A stretch of 64,000 nt of DNA, from NCBI GenBank assembly GCA_023399215.1, contig JAEWQJ010000043.1:62001-126000 (forward strand). Direction: 5' to 3'. The notes under the pieces are model-generated. The model was not told the origin of the DNA, searched no databases, and saw only the letters and a program-made list of their open reading frames with translations. Of this stretch, positions 27,526 to 37,190 are shown piece after piece. This DNA is from Methanobacteriota archaeon (GTDB lineage: Archaea; Halobacteriota; Methanosarcinia; Methanosarcinales; Methanosarcinaceae). Both the position numbers and the translations under genes were made by a program. Every line of letters starts with the position of its first letter. The first letter of the stretch is position 1.

Positions 27526-29226
27526 ATGGATATGTCAAAATATATGGGCATTTTCAGGGCAGAGTCTGAGAAATACATCAAAGAGTTGAGCGATTCCCTG
27601 CTGGTGCTTGAGAACGATCCTGAAAATACGGAACAGATGAATACGTTATTTCGTGCAGCTCATACATTCAAAGGCATGTCTGCAACTATGGGGTTCAAAC
27701 AAATTGTAGAGTTAACGCATGAAATGGAAAGTTTGATAGACAGGCTGCGCACACGGCAAATTGTGCTTAATTCTTCTTTGATTGATGTTCTCCTGGTATG
27801 TGTGGATACCCTTGAGGGGCTTGTAGAAAATGTCTGTGAAAGCGAAGGAGATAAGCCCGAAAAAGGAAAGAAAGTGACAGCTAATAAATGCGAGTTCTAT
27901 CCTGATGTCTACGAAGTGATAAAAACGTTAAGGGAGGTAAATGATTCTTCTGAAAAAACCTCAATTCAAAGAATCGAAAATAAACTCCTGCCTGCAACGA
28001 AAAAAACGACGAAAGAAATCTATCAACCAGAGAATGAAGAAAAAACCCCAGATTATCCAAAATCGAGCCCTAAAGTGAAAATTGTTCAGAACCCAAGAAT
28101 CAGTACCGAACAGCTCGATAAATTGATGAATCTCGTGGGCGAGCTCGTAATTAACCGGAGTAGAATAAACGAGCTTACACGCAACCTGAAATCCAAGGAG
28201 CTTGAGGCTGCACTTTCAGATTTTCATAAGCTAACAAGAGAACTGCAAGATGAAGTGATCGAGGCAAGAATGGTACCTCTGGACCATATCACCTACATCT
28301 ATCCCAGAATGATCAGAGATCTTGCACGCGTACAAAACAAAAAAATCGATTTTATAATCAAAGGGAAAGAAATCAAGCTCGATAGAACTATTCTCGAAGA
28401 AATCGGGGATTCCCTTGTGCACCTGTTAAGAAATGCAGTAGATCACGGGATCGAAATTCCGGAGAAACGTGTGGAACTTGGGAAAAAAGAGAATGGCACT
28501 ATACTGATTACAGCTTCAAGACAGGAAAATTTTGTCCTTATTAGAATAGAAGATGACGGATGTGGAATAGACACTAATGAAATCAGGAAAGTTGCATTAA
28601 AGAAAGGAATTATCTCAAGAGAAAGTGCGGAGCAGCTTCAGGAAGAAGAAGCAATGCAATTGATATTTACTCCAGGTCTCAGTACTTCTGACAGTGTTAC
28701 CGATATCTCCGGAAGGGGGATAGGAATGGATGTTGTAAAAAACAGAGTTGAGCGCCTTGGAGGGTCAGTAAAAGTTGAGTCAAAGCCTAAACTTGGTTCC
28801 AGGTTTGAATTGAAACTGCCTTTAACCATTGCGGTTTATCAGGCCATGCTGGTAAGAGTTGGAAAGGAAAAATACGCAATTCCCTTCACAAGCATAGTGA
28901 AAAACATTGAAGTTAGCTCGCAGGAAATCAAGCATATCAAAGGACAGGAAGTCATTTTAATAGATAATAAAATTTTTCCACTTTTTAGATTGAGAAAGCA
29001 GTTTCAGCTACCTGTTGATAGCGACGAGAACAATATTTTCGTAGTTCTGGTTGAAAAACACGGGCAATATATTGGAATAGTCGTGGACGAACTGCTTGGA
29101 AAACAGGAAGTAATAGTAAAAAACTTCAAAAGCAAGCTTCTTGACAATACCAGAGGATTTGCAGGAGCAACAATTCTGGGCGACGGAAACGTTATTTTAA
29201 TTATCGATGTCAACTCCCTGATTTGA
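27526..29226 (+). CDS. cheA: Chemotaxis histidine kinase CheA
   Basis: Central kinase of the chemotaxis pathway. The 566-residue protein has an HPt (P1) domain with phosphorylated His46 in AAHTFKGM, a linker (105-190), the P3 dimerisation domain (STEQLDKLMNLVGELVINRS, about 195-255), the ATP-binding domain (N box LLRNAVDHGIE, G boxes DDGCGID and GRGIGMDVV) and a CheW-like P5 domain (about 435-560). The region between P1 and P3 is too short for an ordinary P2 domain, so CheY/CheB docking may occur differently. GGCAGGGA precedes the ATG. Confidence 0.96.
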   Translation: MDMSKYMGIFRAESEKYIKELSDSLLVLENDPENTEQMNTLFRAAHTFKGMSATMGFKQIVELTHEMESLIDRLRTRQIVLNSSLIDVLLVCVDTLEGLVENVCESEGDKPEKGKKVTANKCEFYPDVYEVIKTLREVNDSSEKTSIQRIENKLLPATKKTTKEIYQPENEEKTPDYPKSSPKVKIVQNPRISTEQLDKLMNLVGELVINRSRINELTRNLKSKELEAALSDFHKLTRELQDEVIEARMVPLDHITYIYPRMIRDLARVQNKKIDFIIKGKEIKLDRTILEEIGDSLVHLLRNAVDHGIEIPEKRVELGKKENGTILITASRQENFVLIRIEDDGCGIDTNEIRKVALKKGIISRESAEQLQEEEAMQLIFTPGLSTSDSVTDISGRGIGMDVVKNRVERLGGSVKVESKPKLGSRFELKLPLTIAVYQAMLVRVGKEKYAIPFTSIVKNIEVSSQEIKHIKGQEVILIDNKIFPLFRLRKQFQLPVDSDENNIFVVLVEKHGQYIGIVVDELLGKQEVIVKNFKSKLLDNTRGFAGATILGDGNVILIIDVNSLI

Positions 29227-29286
29227 AATAAGTAAGAAACTTTAAGTGGATAAAGAAGCCTGGATAAAAATACTGCCGGTGAAGAA

Positions 29287-30195
29287 ATGAGTAACGGTCC
29301 AGTTAGAAAGGCAAATGATAGTGAAATAACTAAAGAGAAAAGTAAAGAGATAAATAGAGAGATAAAGACATGTCAAAATCTGGAAAAAGATCCAGACTTT
29401 GAACTGTTAAAGAGAAATATTAGTGGAAACACCGGTTTTAACTGTGAATATTATAAGGAAGCCCATTTCAGGCGTAGAATTAACGTGCGCGTTCGAGCCA
29501 CCAATTCTGAGAGTTATGGAGCGTATCTGAAATTTATAAAGAAAGATCCGCAAGAGTACGAATTTCTTCTTGATGCTCTTACTGTAAATGTCAGTGAGTT
29601 TTTCCGAAATCTCGAAACCTTCAGAATAATCGAAAAAGAGGTTATTCCCTCTCTTGTTAGAACCAGATCAGGATTATTTCTCCGATCAATTCGCATATGG
29701 AGTGCCGGTTGTGCAGCAGGAGAGGAAGCTTATTCCCTTGCTATCTTGCTGCACAGGATCCTGAAAAACGACTTTAATAAGTATAGAATAAGAATTATAG
29801 GTACGGATATTGATACTCAAAGTCTAGAAAAAGCCAAAAAAGGTATTTACAATGAAAACTCGCTTAAAAATCTTGATTCAGGCACAAAGGAACGTTATTT
29901 CTTCAAACAGGGAGATAATTATCAGGTAATAGACGAGTTTAAGAGTATAACACAATTTAAACGTCAAGATTTGATTTCAGACCCGAGAATCGATTATTTT
30001 GATCTTATTGTCTGCCGAAATGTAATGATATATTTTAAAAAGGAAATTCAGGAACAATTACAGCTTAATTTCTACAAGGCTCTTGGAAAAGGAGGATTTT
30101 TTATAATAGGAAAGTCTGAAACACTACTTGGGACTGCATCAAGTCTCTTTAGACCTTACAATACAAGAGAGCGCCTGTACATAAAGGAAATCTAA
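29287..30195 (+). CDS. cheR: Chemotaxis protein methyltransferase CheR
   Basis: Transfers methyl groups from S-adenosylmethionine to glutamates of the receptor. The 302-residue protein has a charged N-terminal tail (1-35), the alpha-helical CheR N domain (about 38-95, with HFRRRINVRVRAT) and the SAM-binding domain (RIWSAGCAAGEEAYSLAI, about 137-155; GTDIDTQSLEKAKKGIY; DLIVCRNVMIYF). It is 60 bases downstream of cheA in the same direction. Confidence 0.95.
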   Translation: MSNGPVRKANDSEITKEKSKEINREIKTCQNLEKDPDFELLKRNISGNTGFNCEYYKEAHFRRRINVRVRATNSESYGAYLKFIKKDPQEYEFLLDALTVNVSEFFRNLETFRIIEKEVIPSLVRTRSGLFLRSIRIWSAGCAAGEEAYSLAILLHRILKNDFNKYRIRIIGTDIDTQSLEKAKKGIYNENSLKNLDSGTKERYFFKQGDNYQVIDEFKSITQFKRQDLISDPRIDYFDLIVCRNVMIYFKKEIQEQLQLNFYKALGKGGFFIIGKSETLLGTASSLFRPYNTRERLYIKEI

Positions 30196-30780
30196 AGAGA
30201 CATTTATGGAAGAGGTCAAGAACCTGAGGAATTTAAGTGAATACGAATATAGAGCCTGAATATGGATTTTCAATGAATAGAATCACAAAAATCTCGAAAA
30301 TATAAGAATAGGAAATTAGGCAACTTCTCTCTATAAGCGCTATGTTTTATCCCAAAATTATATCACTTTTTTAGCTCAATGTACAATAATTATAATTATA
30401 GTAATTATATTATATACAGGTTATATATACAGGTAACCTAACTATTTCACTTCAACTTCGAATTTGTTTCATTTTACGTGATCGTTCTCCTTTACTAAAA
30501 TGAATTGGAATTACTCAACATCTAACCTTTTGCGTCGCCTGCTGTTGTATTATGTATTGGACTTCCAAATGGTTTTGAATCTGCAAAATAATTTCAGGAT
30601 ACAACAGTTGTAAATAAATTTTGAATGTTTCTTAAACAAATTTTTTAAAGAAATTATAAATCATTTTAAATAGTTTCTAAACAATGTCTAAGCAGCTCCT
30701 AAAAATTTTCTAATATTTTCCAAAATAGAGATATTTTCTAATATTTTTCAAAATAGAGAAATTTCGAAACCAGGAGGGTT
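30196..30780. other. Intergenic region between cheR and cheD
   Basis: AT-rich with no gene. Bases 30706-30762 contain two copies of a 28-base unit starting TTTTCTAATATTTT and ending AAAATAGAGA. Directly after it comes the Shine-Dalgarno GGAGGG (30773-30778) of cheD. The size of the gap suggests that cheD has its own promoter. Confidence 0.5.
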
Positions 30781-30787
30781 CTTCAAG

Positions 30788-31267
30788 ACGATCGACTCAG
30801 GCGTAATTGTAGTGGGAATAGGAGCCTGTGCATTGGCCAGGAGTCCGGTTAAAATTAAAACCTCCGGGTTGGGTTCATGTTTAAGCATAACACTCTATGA
30901 TAAGCAGGAGAGAATAGGTGGGCTTGTCCATACGATGCTTCCGAGTATAAGTGATGCAAAGATAAAAGACAACCCTTTAAAATATACTGATTCCGGTATA
31001 GAGTATCTTGCAGCTGAGATACTAAGAAAAGGTTCATCCAGAAAAAGGCTCGAAGCAAAACTTGTCGGGGGAGCACATATGTTTGAAAATCAGACCCTGA
31101 ACATAGGTGAAAGAAATATAAAAGTAGCCAAAAGCACTCTGGAAAAATTTGAAATTCCAATTATAGCCGAGGATACCGGCAAAAATTACGGACGTACAGT
31201 AACTCTTGATACTTCTACTGGTGATCTCCTAATAAGGACTATTTTGAGAGAAAATAAGATAATATAA
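30788..31267 (+). CDS. cheD: Chemoreceptor glutamine deamidase CheD, unusual start
   Basis: Deamidates receptor glutamines and takes part in adaptation. Catalytic Cys and His are seen in LGSCLSITLYD and GGLVHTMLPS; KLVGGAHMF and the RNIxxxxxxLEK region are also present. No ATG suits the N terminus. The frame upstream of GTG 30812 reads (ACG)-IDSGVIVVGIGACALARSP. ACG at 30788 stands nine bases after a strong GGAGGG, exactly where an ATG should be, whereas GTG 30812 is 33 bases away and would remove part of the first strand. I therefore place the start at ACG 30788, with GTG 30812 as the alternative. A mutated start is possible. Confidence 0.85.
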   Translation, partial: TIDSGVIVVGIGACALARSPVKIKTSGLGSCLSITLYDKQERIGGLVHTMLPSISDAKIKDNPLKYTDSGIEYLAAEILRKGSSRKRLEAKLVGGAHMFENQTLNIGERNIKVAKSTLEKFEIPIIAEDTGKNYGRTVTLDTSTGDLLIRTILRENKII

Positions 31268-31740
31268 AAGAATCAAGTGGTTTCTATCTTTAATCGATTT
31301 TTATTTTTACTCTATTTTCCCTTATTTATTATCACCTTTTACTTATTTTCACTTTTAATCTGCTCTTACCTTTATTCGTCTACTCTTTCGTTTGTTTTTA
31401 CTTTTAATCTGTTCTTACCTTCATTCGTCTATTCTTTCGTTTGTTTTTACTTTTAATCTGTTCTTACATTTAGTTCCTTTTACTTTTTGATATTGTTGAA
31501 GTAATATTGAGAAATTTTGATATTGATAAAGCAATATTGAGAAATATTTTTGAATTTTTAAAGTAAATTATTTTTTCAAACTGTTCATTTTTGAATTCAC
31601 TTTCGTTTCTTCACCTTTTCTTTGAAAAATTATATATTTGATATAAATATTATAATTACATTATTGGTTCCATTAATAAAGCAAAAGAAAATAAAAGTAG
31701 CATAAAACTTTAAATCTGTATCTGAGGCTAGATCTAAGGT
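31268..31740. repeat. Pyrimidine-rich 49-bp repeats after cheD
   Basis: Bases 31350-31475 contain two full and one partial copy of a 49-base T/C-rich unit (ATTCGTCTAYTCTTTCGTTT ... CTTTTAATCTGTTCTTAC). It may act as the cheD termination region. The remainder is AT-rich with a short duplication around 31490-31545 (GATATTGWTRAAGYAATATTGAGAAAT). Confidence 0.6.
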
Positions 31741-31762
31741 AAAGTGACACTCTGAAATACTT

Positions 31763-31873
31763 GAGTACACTCTTAGTACAGTATAAGTATACTTTGAGCA
31801 ATACACTAAGTGTACTTCAGGTAATACTGCAAGTACGCTTGAAGTATACATCAAGTATACATTAAGTATTCTT
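31763..31873. promoter_or_regulatory. Phased array of AAGTATACTT-like palindromes upstream of ftr
   Basis: Palindromic decamers centred near 31767, 31778, 31789, 31812, 31835, 31846, 31857 and 31868 (GAGTACACTC, AAGTATACTT, AAGTGTACTT, AAGTACGCTT, AAGTATACAT twice, AAGTATTCTT) are spaced about 11 bases or twice that. The sites therefore face the same side of the helix, as expected for cooperative binding of a dimeric regulator, 190-300 bases before ftr. A plain 11-bp tandem repeat is the alternative. Confidence 0.45.
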
Positions 31874-32063
31874 TAGATAACACTCTGAGCACTACTCTAA
31901 AATTCTTTGAGTATCCCTTGAGTAAATACTATATTCTCAGTCATTCTGTAAGATATCTGAAAAGTTCTAAAAGCTTATAGAAGACGAGAAAACAGGGAAA
32001 CCAAACCTGACAACTTGCGAACTAGTTTCAAGATAGCAATAATTAAGCAAATGGGAGATTTTT

Positions 32064-32957
32064 ATGGAAATCAACGGAGTAGAAATCGAAGATACATATG
32101 CAGAAGCGTTTCCGATCAAGATTGCACGGGTACTCATAACAGCTGCTACCAAGCGCTGGGCCCTTGTGGCAGCTACTGAAGCTACAGGCTTTGCAACATC
32201 CGTTATAATGTGTCCTGCAGAAGGCGGAATTGAGAGGTTAGCAAGCCCCAGTGAGACTCCTGATGGCAGACCTGGAGTTTATGTCCAGATCTGTACTTTC
32301 AAATACGATGCCCTGGAAAATCAACTCCTTGAAAGGATTGGACAATGTGTACTTACAGCCCCTACAACTGCAGTCTTCAATGGACTTCCTGAAGCTGAAA
32401 AACAGTTTAATGTAGGCTTTAAACTCAAGTTCTTCTCAGACGGCATGGAATCCGAAACCCAGATTGCAGGCCGCAAGGTATTTAAGATGCCAATTATGGA
32501 AGGAGATTTCCTGGCCGAGGAAAATATAGGAGCTATAGCTGGAATTGCAGGCGGAAACTTCTTCATCTTCGGAGACTCCCAGATGACCGCCCTGACCGCA
32601 GCCGAAGCTGCTGTTGATGCAATTGCAGAACTTGAAGGTACAATTACCCCCTTCCCTGGTGGTATTGTAGCCAGCGGATCTAAATCCGGAGCAAACAAAT
32701 ACAAGTTCCTGAAAGCTACTGCTAACGAAAGATTCTGCCCTTCCATAAAGAATAAGGTTGAAAACACTGAAATCCCGGCAGATGTCAATGCTGTTTATGA
32801 AATTGTTATTAATGGGCTTGATGAAGAAAGCATAAAAGCTGCCATGAAAGCAGGAATTAAAGCCGCTGTAACTGTTCCAGGCGTTAAAAAGATCTCAGCA
32901 GGAAACTACGGCGGAAAGCTGGGTAAATATCAGTTTAAACTTCACGAACTCTTCTGA
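32064..32957 (+). CDS. ftr: Formylmethanofuran--tetrahydromethanopterin formyltransferase
   Basis: Second step of CO2 reduction in methanogenesis (and the reverse in methyl oxidation): transfers the formyl group between methanofuran and tetrahydro(sarcina)pterin in the cytoplasm. The 297-residue protein has the typical Ftr start MEINGVEIEDTYAEAFPIK, the conserved TGFATSVIMCPAEGGIER and the C-terminal GVKKISAGNYGGKLGKY. Length is that of the family. GGGAG precedes the ATG. It is monocistronic, with T-rich sequence after the stop and an unusually long upstream region containing the palindrome array. Confidence 0.97.
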   Translation: MEINGVEIEDTYAEAFPIKIARVLITAATKRWALVAATEATGFATSVIMCPAEGGIERLASPSETPDGRPGVYVQICTFKYDALENQLLERIGQCVLTAPTTAVFNGLPEAEKQFNVGFKLKFFSDGMESETQIAGRKVFKMPIMEGDFLAEENIGAIAGIAGGNFFIFGDSQMTALTAAEAAVDAIAELEGTITPFPGGIVASGSKSGANKYKFLKATANERFCPSIKNKVENTEIPADVNAVYEIVINGLDEESIKAAMKAGIKAAVTVPGVKKISAGNYGGKLGKYQFKLHELF

Positions 32958-33378
32958 GCTCTAAAGTTTTTTCCTTTTTTACTTTCTTTTCTATTCTTTT
33001 TTATTTTTGTTTTTAGCCCCTTATGCTCTGAGAATTCCCAACGATTAAGAGTAAAGTGACTTTTGAGATAGGCTCACTATATAAATAGCATAATAATCTG
33101 TTGTCCGGTCTGTTTTAGTGCTCTCAAGAGCACCAGAAGTTCATAAAGGAGTTCATAAATAGAGGGGGTACTTAGGAACCCAGTGATCACAGAGAAATAT
33201 GGAGCGAAAGATTCCAAAGAACATAGAGAGAAAGATCACAGGGACATCAGAAAAAAGAAGAATATTCAGGAACCAGGGTTCCAGGAACATCAGCATATTA
33301 GGAAATATCAAAGACTTTAGATATCAAAGACTTTAGATATCAAAACTTTAGATATCAAAGACTTTAGATACAAAGGCT
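32958..33378. repeat. Intergenic region with 16-bp tandem repeats
   Basis: The T-rich tract 32965-33015 follows ftr. Bases 33300-33378 contain five units of ATCAAAGACTTTAGAT running up to the stop of the convergent TraB-family gene. Between them is A/G-rich sequence with degenerate GATCACAGAGAAA-type repeats (33185-33290). No gene is seen. Confidence 0.65.
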
Positions 33379-34929
33379 TTAGAGTCCGAGTGCATTGAAC
33401 CCAGAAAGTAGAACATCTCTCGGATCAATGCCAGTTACATGCAGCATGACATAAGCTGCAACGAAGGTCCCTGTCATACTTCCTATGTTTGCAAAGCTTG
33501 CAACAAGGAGAACTCGCATGAACCTGTTGTTGAACATCTCCTTGAAGGTTTCTATTTCTCCCAGTGCTTTAAAGTCTGCAGTAGTAGGATTTCTCTGTTT
33601 TGCTTCTACAAGACCAGCAAACCAGCCTGCGGCAATAAGAGGGTGCAGAGTAGTTAGCCAGGCAACCGAAAAGGCAGTCAGAACTGAGTAAGGATGGCCA
33701 CCTGCAAGTAAAGTACCGATTGCACTGAGGGTTCCTGTAATAATAAACCACCATCCAAAGGCTATTAACAGGAGTTTAAGCGGAACGCCAGAAAGCAGCA
33801 GTAGTAAAAAGAATCCAACTATAACGGCAACAAAAGCAAAGCCAACAATCTTTCCGAGACCTATACGTTTCTTTGGAATCTGCATAAGATTACTCAGAGG
33901 AGGTAAGCTTTTCGGGTTCTTCAGGTACTTAGTTACTCCTGGCTTATGCCCAGCTCCAATTACCACGACAACAGTTTTGTTTCCACCTGCCGCAACCCTG
34001 AGGATGCTTCCTGCAAGATATGCATCCCTTTCATCAATGAGAACCTCAGCTGCAGTCGGGGCAAAATCTCTAAGTTCATTTACAAGACCAGTTACAACAT
34101 CGGTTTCCGTAATTTTATCAATATCTATTTCGGTTCCTTTTCCTATTCCTATTAGGCCACCTAACAGGGAGCCAATCATCTTGACTTTTTCCAGGAACTT
34201 CATTTTTCCCCAGAAACGCTGAAGAGTCACCTGGATATCACGGTCAATTAGGGCAACTTCAGCCCCGATAGACTCGGCTCCCTCGATTGCGGAAAGCATC
34301 TCAGCTCCGGGTCTTACACCCATATCCTCACCGATCTTTTTCTGCACATAGGCAAGCAGCCAGTGAATGACATAATAGTTAACCTTGCCTTCAGAAAGAA
34401 TGTCCTTAATAGGAACCTGTTTTTCCTGAACATTACCCTTCAGGGAATCATAACGTCCCCTGCAAAGCTCTACAGCTACAATATCCGGTTTTAGATCCCT
34501 TATAGCGGCCTTGACCTCGGCAACACTCTTTTCAGAGACATGGGCGGTTCCTATAAGCACAATTTTTGATGGCTGATACTCAGCCTGATGTGCATCAGAG
34601 AATTGGGAAGATGAAGGAATTGAAACTTCGGAAGCCGAATCAGGAATAGATTCTGCAATAATTTCGGAACTTATGTCAAGCTTTGTTTCAAGCTCGTCAG
34701 GTTCTATCTTGGATGCTGTCACAGAAGTTTTTTCTTCCTGCGGCATGTTAATTGAAGAACCAGAAATTTTAGACTTTCCGACAGAAGTTGAGTTTTCTGC
34801 GGATTCGGTCACAAGTTTGTCCATAGAATATATTGACTCCTGAGATGAACTTATTGACTCCTGAGATGTACTATGAAAATTGTAGTCAGGGTCCTTATCC
34901 TGAGAATCTGTAATTTCAGGTTTGCTCAT
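33379..34929 (-). CDS. TraB/PrgY-family membrane protein
   Basis: A 516-residue protein with three parts. Residues 1-115 form a Ser/Glu-rich, probably disordered N terminus with a duplicated SQESIxS. Residues 120-340 form the TraB (PrgY/GumN-like) domain, with IVLIGTAHVSEKS, DIVAVELCRGRYDSL and VVVIGAGHKPGV, the Gly-His motifs proposed to bind metal. The last part (about 355-516) has four or five membrane helices. Relatives inhibit or degrade peptide signals in enterococci and include the eukaryotic TIKI protease family; the archaeal substrate is unknown. It has no operon partner. Confidence 0.87.
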   Translation of the reverse strand: MSKPEITDSQDKDPDYNFHSTSQESISSSQESIYSMDKLVTESAENSTSVGKSKISGSSINMPQEEKTSVTASKIEPDELETKLDISSEIIAESIPDSASEVSIPSSSQFSDAHQAEYQPSKIVLIGTAHVSEKSVAEVKAAIRDLKPDIVAVELCRGRYDSLKGNVQEKQVPIKDILSEGKVNYYVIHWLLAYVQKKIGEDMGVRPGAEMLSAIEGAESIGAEVALIDRDIQVTLQRFWGKMKFLEKVKMIGSLLGGLIGIGKGTEIDIDKITETDVVTGLVNELRDFAPTAAEVLIDERDAYLAGSILRVAAGGNKTVVVVIGAGHKPGVTKYLKNPKSLPPLSNLMQIPKKRIGLGKIVGFAFVAVIVGFFLLLLLSGVPLKLLLIAFGWWFIITGTLSAIGTLLAGGHPYSVLTAFSVAWLTTLHPLIAAGWFAGLVEAKQRNPTTADFKALGEIETFKEMFNNRFMRVLLVASFANIGSMTGTFVAAYVMLHVTGIDPRDVLLSGFNALGL

Positions 34930-35544
34930 TGTTAATCTCTCTGCTGCGACGCGTTAAGATGATGCGTGAAAGCATATCCCTTGAAGGACTGCAGTTAATT
35001 GCATGAGTAATTAAATTCTTCACATAACATAACCAAGTTATAAAAAAACTTAGTTATAGGCAGATAATTAACTGGTGGTAATTATCTGCCAGAGATTTAT
35101 ATTTTGCTGCTTTCAGGTTTTATTCTTAGATTCATACTTTGTTATCTGCAGGTTTTATCCTTAGATTCATATGTTGTTATCTGCAGGTTTTATCCTTAGA
35201 TTTATGTTTTTTGCCTTCGGATTTTTATCCCTGTTTTTTATAACTTTTATTTTATATAAGTATTTATAAATTTACCTATATATTTAAATACAATTTGGAA
35301 AATCATAAATTATGAAAAATTTAATAGAGTATGATCTTTTGATAAAAATATCTTTTGATGAAAACTTATTTTGATGAAAACATCTTTTGATGAAAATATC
35401 TTTTGATGAAAACTTATTTTGACAAGTCCTTTTTGATTAACTCCCTGATAATCTCTTTTAACCTCTTTTGACAATTTCATCTTGATAAATTCTGCTTAAG
35501 AATCTTCTTACTCGGAAATCTCCCTAATCTAGAGTGTTTAAGAA
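34930..35544. repeat. Intergenic region with two repeat blocks
   Basis: Bases 35105-35215 hold three copies of a 41-base unit (TGTTATCTGCAGGTTTTATC plus CTTAGATTCATA). Bases 35335-35425 hold five copies of TTTTGATGAAAAYATC/TTA (about 16 bp). The promoter of the TraB-family gene lies in 34930-35100, where AT-rich TATA-like sequences are many. No gene is seen. Confidence 0.65.
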
Positions 35545-36639
35545 TTATTCTGACCTCAGTTTCAGAGTCCGTACAAGATCCGTTCTTGAGAGTATTCCTA
35601 CAATAGATCCGTTATCAATAACTAGAACTCTTCCGATATTTTTAGATGATACGAGTCTCAGGACATCAACGGCTTGCACATCCGAAGATACCGAGATAAC
35701 ATCTCTGGTCATAATATCCGAGACCTTGGCTGCCGGGCGGTCAACAGAAGGAATGTGCTGGATATCCGTAAACGTCACAATTCCTTTCAGGTTGTCCCCT
35801 TCCATCACAGGGTAACCCATGTGTTTCTTCTCAAACATGAATTTAATCAGGTCTTCCACGCTCATGGAAGGACTTACTGAAACTACATTTCTGGTCATAA
35901 TATCCCTGACCCGAATATTTTCAAGGGTTACCTCGGCCCGAGTAGAGCGCTCCTCTTCAGACGCGCCGACATAAATAAAGAGCGCAATCAAAGGAAACCA
36001 TGGATTGCCTATGAGAATTCCGAAAATTGCCATGAGAACGGCAAAAAACTTTCCCACGGCTGCTGCACTCTGCGTAGCTTTCACATAAGACATTCTTCTC
36101 GCGTAGAAAGAGCGAAGTACTCTACCCCCGTCCATTGGAAAAGCAGGCAGCAGGTTGAAGATCCCGAGTATAAGGTTCATAATCCCAAGAATCCAGATAA
36201 CGAGGTATACCGGGTTTTGAGAAAGTACAGGATTAGGGGAAATGAGACTTCCGTATATTAAAAGGCAGACTAAACCTATTAAAAGGCTTGTAAGGGGTCC
36301 TGCAGAAGCCATTTTTGCTTCCTGTCCGGGATTTCGGGGTATTTTTTCCATAGCCGATACTCCTCCAAAAAGGAAGAGAGTGATGTTCTCAATTTTGACC
36401 CCGTAACGCATTGCCAGATATGAATGTGCAAGTTCATGTACAAGTATCGAAGCAAAAAGCAGGATGGCAGTCAGGACTGAAAGCGAGTATCTTGTGATAG
36501 ACGGCTCAACTCCCTCAAAACCAAAAGGCTGCGGGCTGATCGCAAACGCATAAGCAAATATGGGTAATATGAGAAGAAAAGTTATGTGCAGCCTGATAGG
36601 TATACCCATAACACTTCCGATTTTCACTGACGATTTCAT
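35545..36639 (-). CDS. Site-2-protease-like M50 metalloprotease with two CBS domains
   Basis: Intramembrane zinc protease of the S2P/SpoIVFB branch. The 364-residue protein has six or so membrane helices (10-235), the zinc motif HELAH (about 67-71), the second motif NLLPAFPMDGGRVLRS (about 160-175), and a C-terminal pair of CBS domains (about 245-360) that usually sense adenine nucleotides. This architecture is known as M50-CBS in archaea and sporulating bacteria. Its substrate is unknown. GGGGG lies about ten bases before the ATG. A TM-rich TraB-family gene is the next gene downstream, across 600 bases. Confidence 0.92.
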   Translation of the reverse strand: MKSSVKIGSVMGIPIRLHITFLLILPIFAYAFAISPQPFGFEGVEPSITRYSLSVLTAILLFASILVHELAHSYLAMRYGVKIENITLFLFGGVSAMEKIPRNPGQEAKMASAGPLTSLLIGLVCLLIYGSLISPNPVLSQNPVYLVIWILGIMNLILGIFNLLPAFPMDGGRVLRSFYARRMSYVKATQSAAAVGKFFAVLMAIFGILIGNPWFPLIALFIYVGASEEERSTRAEVTLENIRVRDIMTRNVVSVSPSMSVEDLIKFMFEKKHMGYPVMEGDNLKGIVTFTDIQHIPSVDRPAAKVSDIMTRDVISVSSDVQAVDVLRLVSSKNIGRVLVIDNGSIVGILSRTDLVRTLKLRSE

Positions 36640-37190
36640 AAAATAAATACCCCCATTTTCATTTTTATAATATTAAGCAGATGACTAAATGTTGAATAAT
36701 ATAAGCTCGTTGAATAATATAAGCTCGTTGAATAATATGAGCTAACGCTAAATCAGGTAAAGCTAAATCTGAACTTAAAATCAGGTCCAGACTGTCATAA
36801 ATAACACAGCTAATAGGAAGGGAAATTTATAGGTAGTTATGCTCATAAATCCCACTGGAGCTGCCCGTAAGTTCCCTTAACTCTGCTCATAAACTCTTCT
36901 AATTGACTTTCCCTCATAAAGTCGTCTTGTAAAGTTCCCCTGATCAAGTTGCCTTATAAATTTTTATTTATAAAGATAACTGACTCTTCTTTATAAAAGT
37001 AACTGATCCCATTTATTATTTGGCGATAATTATACATATCTGTTTGTACGTGATTAGTGCATGATTAATATGTGATAGCAAATTAAAACAATTAAATAAA
37101 AACCGAAGAAATTATGTGAATGATAAGAAGTAAGATTTAAAGTTCTACTGTAAATTGAAGTTCTACTGTAAATTGAAGTTCTACTGTAAA
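36640..37190. repeat. Intergenic region with repeats at both ends
   Basis: Bases 36692-36745 contain three units of GTTGAATAATATAAGCTC (18 bp). Bases 37138-37198 contain three to four units of AAGTTCTACTGTAAATTG (18 bp) abutting the mfnA stop. Between them, 36840-37000 has degenerate CTCATAAA/CTTATAAA repeats. No gene is seen. Confidence 0.65.
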
